DNA of 34,577 nucleotides from Latescibacteria bacterium UBA6620. GTDB lineage: Bacteria; Latescibacterota; UBA2968. Both the position numbers and the translations under genes were made by a program. The first letter of the stretch is position 1. Each line of letters starts with the position of its first letter. Below are positions 33,657 to 34,577 of this stretch, in pieces. The stretch covers positions 1-34,577 of the forward strand of contig DJHM01000054.1 of assembly GCA_002433075.1 (NCBI GenBank), given 5' to 3'. The notes under the pieces were generated by a model, which did not search any database, was not told the DNA's origin, and saw only the letters and a list, made by a program, of their open reading frames with translations.

Positions 33657-33968
33657 ATGCTGTACTGGATGTTGTTTACGCTGCTTGGCGTGTTCATGGT
33701 CAAGTACTATACGGCGGTCGAAATGCGGAAACTCGAGCGCCGGCTGGAACGCGTGAAAGACGACCTCGGTCAAGTGAAGGACAAGCTCAGGAGGGTCCAG
33801 GAGCACAACGATCAGGTTCGGAGCGAGGAAGAAGACTTCGAAGATCGCGTCAGGCGTATCAAGGAAACGATAGAAGACCTCGAAATACGACTTACGACGG
33901 CGGGTGAAGAGGAAGGTGATGAGAAAGTCATCATCTCCGATGGCCCCCCGGCTCCCCGTCCCTTCTGA
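33657..33968 (+). CDS. Small membrane-anchored coiled-coil protein (first of tandem pair)
   Basis: This 103-residue protein has an N-terminal hydrophobic helix (MLYWMLFTLLGVFMVKYYTAV), then a charged coiled coil (about 24-80, rich in R, K, E and D: RKLERRLERVKDDLGQV). A short proline-rich tail (GPPAPRPF) ends it. The family is not known to me. It is clearly paralogous to the next gene: both share KYYTAV after the helix, a coiled coil and IRLTT before the tail. GGAG precedes the ATG. It may be a phage-shock-like or structural membrane protein, but that is speculation. Confidence 0.8.
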   Translation: MLYWMLFTLLGVFMVKYYTAVEMRKLERRLERVKDDLGQVKDKLRRVQEHNDQVRSEEEDFEDRVRRIKETIEDLEIRLTTAGEEEGDEKVIISDGPPAPRPF

Positions 33969-33977
33969 GAAAGCACT

Positions 33978-34286
33978 ATGTTCTGGCTGATCATCGGCTC
34001 CTTGGGCATGATTTTTACAAAATATTATACAGCCGTGGGGTCACGGATGCTTCATCGCAGGATCAACAACGTCAAACTGGACCTCGAGCACGCCAGACGT
34101 AGGCTCAAGGAGGTGCGGGAGCAGGAGTTCGAGATGTCTAAGGATGACGAGGTCGTCCTCCAGCGGGTCCGGTACGCCAAAGAACTGATCGACGATCTTC
34201 GCATCCGACTGACGACGTCTGAGGAAGGCTCGGAGGCACTCGTTATCGATCAGAAACCGCTGACAGCACCAGCAGTCATTTATTGA
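33978..34286 (+). CDS. Small membrane-anchored coiled-coil protein (second of tandem pair)
   Basis: This 102-residue paralogue of the gene 9 bases upstream has the same plan. It starts with a hydrophobic helix (MFWLIIGSLGMIFTKYYTAV), followed by a coiled coil (HRRINNVKLDLEHARRRLKE) and IDDLRIRLTTSEE before a short tail. Sequence identity to the first copy is limited outside KYYTAV and the IRLTT region, so the duplication is old and both copies are maintained. Both are transcribed from the promoter at 33565 and end at the terminator at 34305. Function unknown. Confidence 0.8.
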   Translation: MFWLIIGSLGMIFTKYYTAVGSRMLHRRINNVKLDLEHARRRLKEVREQEFEMSKDDEVVLQRVRYAKELIDDLRIRLTTSEEGSEALVIDQKPLTAPAVIY

Positions 34287-34304
34287 TATTCTCCTTGTTT
34301 GTGG

Positions 34305-34340
34305 AAGCCGACGGCCGCGTGTCGTCGGCTTTTCTTTTTT
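34305..34340 (+). terminator. Rho-independent terminator after the coiled-coil pair
   Basis: A 9-bp stem (AAGCCGACG with CGTCGGCTT) and 9-base loop are followed by TTCTTTTTT. The 160 bases from here to tRNA-Pro hold no gene I can see. Confidence 0.88.
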
Positions 34341-34500
34341 GTGCAGCACAGGATGACGGGCAGCTATCTTGACGGCGCACGGGCAAATGTGTAAGTTCGG
34401 GGCCGGTTGAAAGTGGGACCGCAGCCGCAGGCTCGGCCGCGCATCCTGTAAAGTCCTGAAAATAGCCGGTTCTTTCATCGTGCCGGCTTTCCCCTTTGGT

Positions 34501-34577
<77 letters not shown>

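Overview
This is a GC-rich bacterial chromosome segment with about 34 protein genes and two tRNA genes. Starts are often GTG or TTG, gene overlaps are short, and every gene end I could read is TGA or TAG, never TAA. The gene families suggest a Latescibacterota-like or other FCB-group lineage. The pointers are a short RpoD-like sigma factor with the Bacteroidetes-type region 2 (FKFISYAVWWIRQ), a 29-residue mS38/COX24-type ribosomal protein, a DUF6785-type transporter, and many phytanoyl-dioxygenase, enolase-superfamily and Gfo/Idh/MocA genes. This placement is inference, not proof.

Layout. (1) 1-4316: the 5'-truncated uvrA gene, a broken D12-class adenine methyltransferase gene and a CBM9-like protein. 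(2) 4532-9706: two MsbA-type ABC exporter half-transporters, each with an N-terminal PH-like domain and a zinc ribbon, followed by a DUF1854 protein. This is the set known from cyanophycin-associated loci, but no cyanophycin gene is in the window. (3) 9755-11269: a broken TPR lipoprotein (+) and a broken TonB-like membrane protein (-), separated by a minus-strand terminator. (4) 11342-24227: a carbohydrate or organic-acid catabolic island. It holds two enolase-superfamily enzymes, Gfo/Idh/MocA, an alpha/beta hydrolase, two PhyH dioxygenases (one broken), an SDR, a D-2-hydroxyacid dehydrogenase, a DUF6785/OPT-like transporter, a glycosyltransferase, a TIM-barrel isomerase and a SIS isomerase. 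A 59-residue membrane protein has its own transcription unit in the middle. (5) 24272-26145: a PF10023-type metallopeptidase, an alkyltransferase-like (ATL) repair protein, HU and the mS38-like ribosomal protein. (6) 26164-26809: tRNA-Arg(CCG) with a 503-bp insertion scar that displaced its CCA-bearing 3' end. (7) 27009-33562: an RpoD-like sigma factor, a broken YihY gene, mlaE-mlaF-mlaD, an FG-GAP exported protein and an AI-2E family permease. (8) 33657-34577: tandem small membrane/coiled-coil paralogues, a terminator and tRNA-Pro(GGG).

The most notable overall observation is ten disabling lesions (frameshifts, one small deletion, nonsense codons) confined to five genes, four of which carry two or more, while the other genes are clean. 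This looks more like recent gene decay than random sequence error, although error cannot be excluded. The best-supported mobile-element signal is the tRNA-Arg scar with its repeated GTGGTGAC elements.
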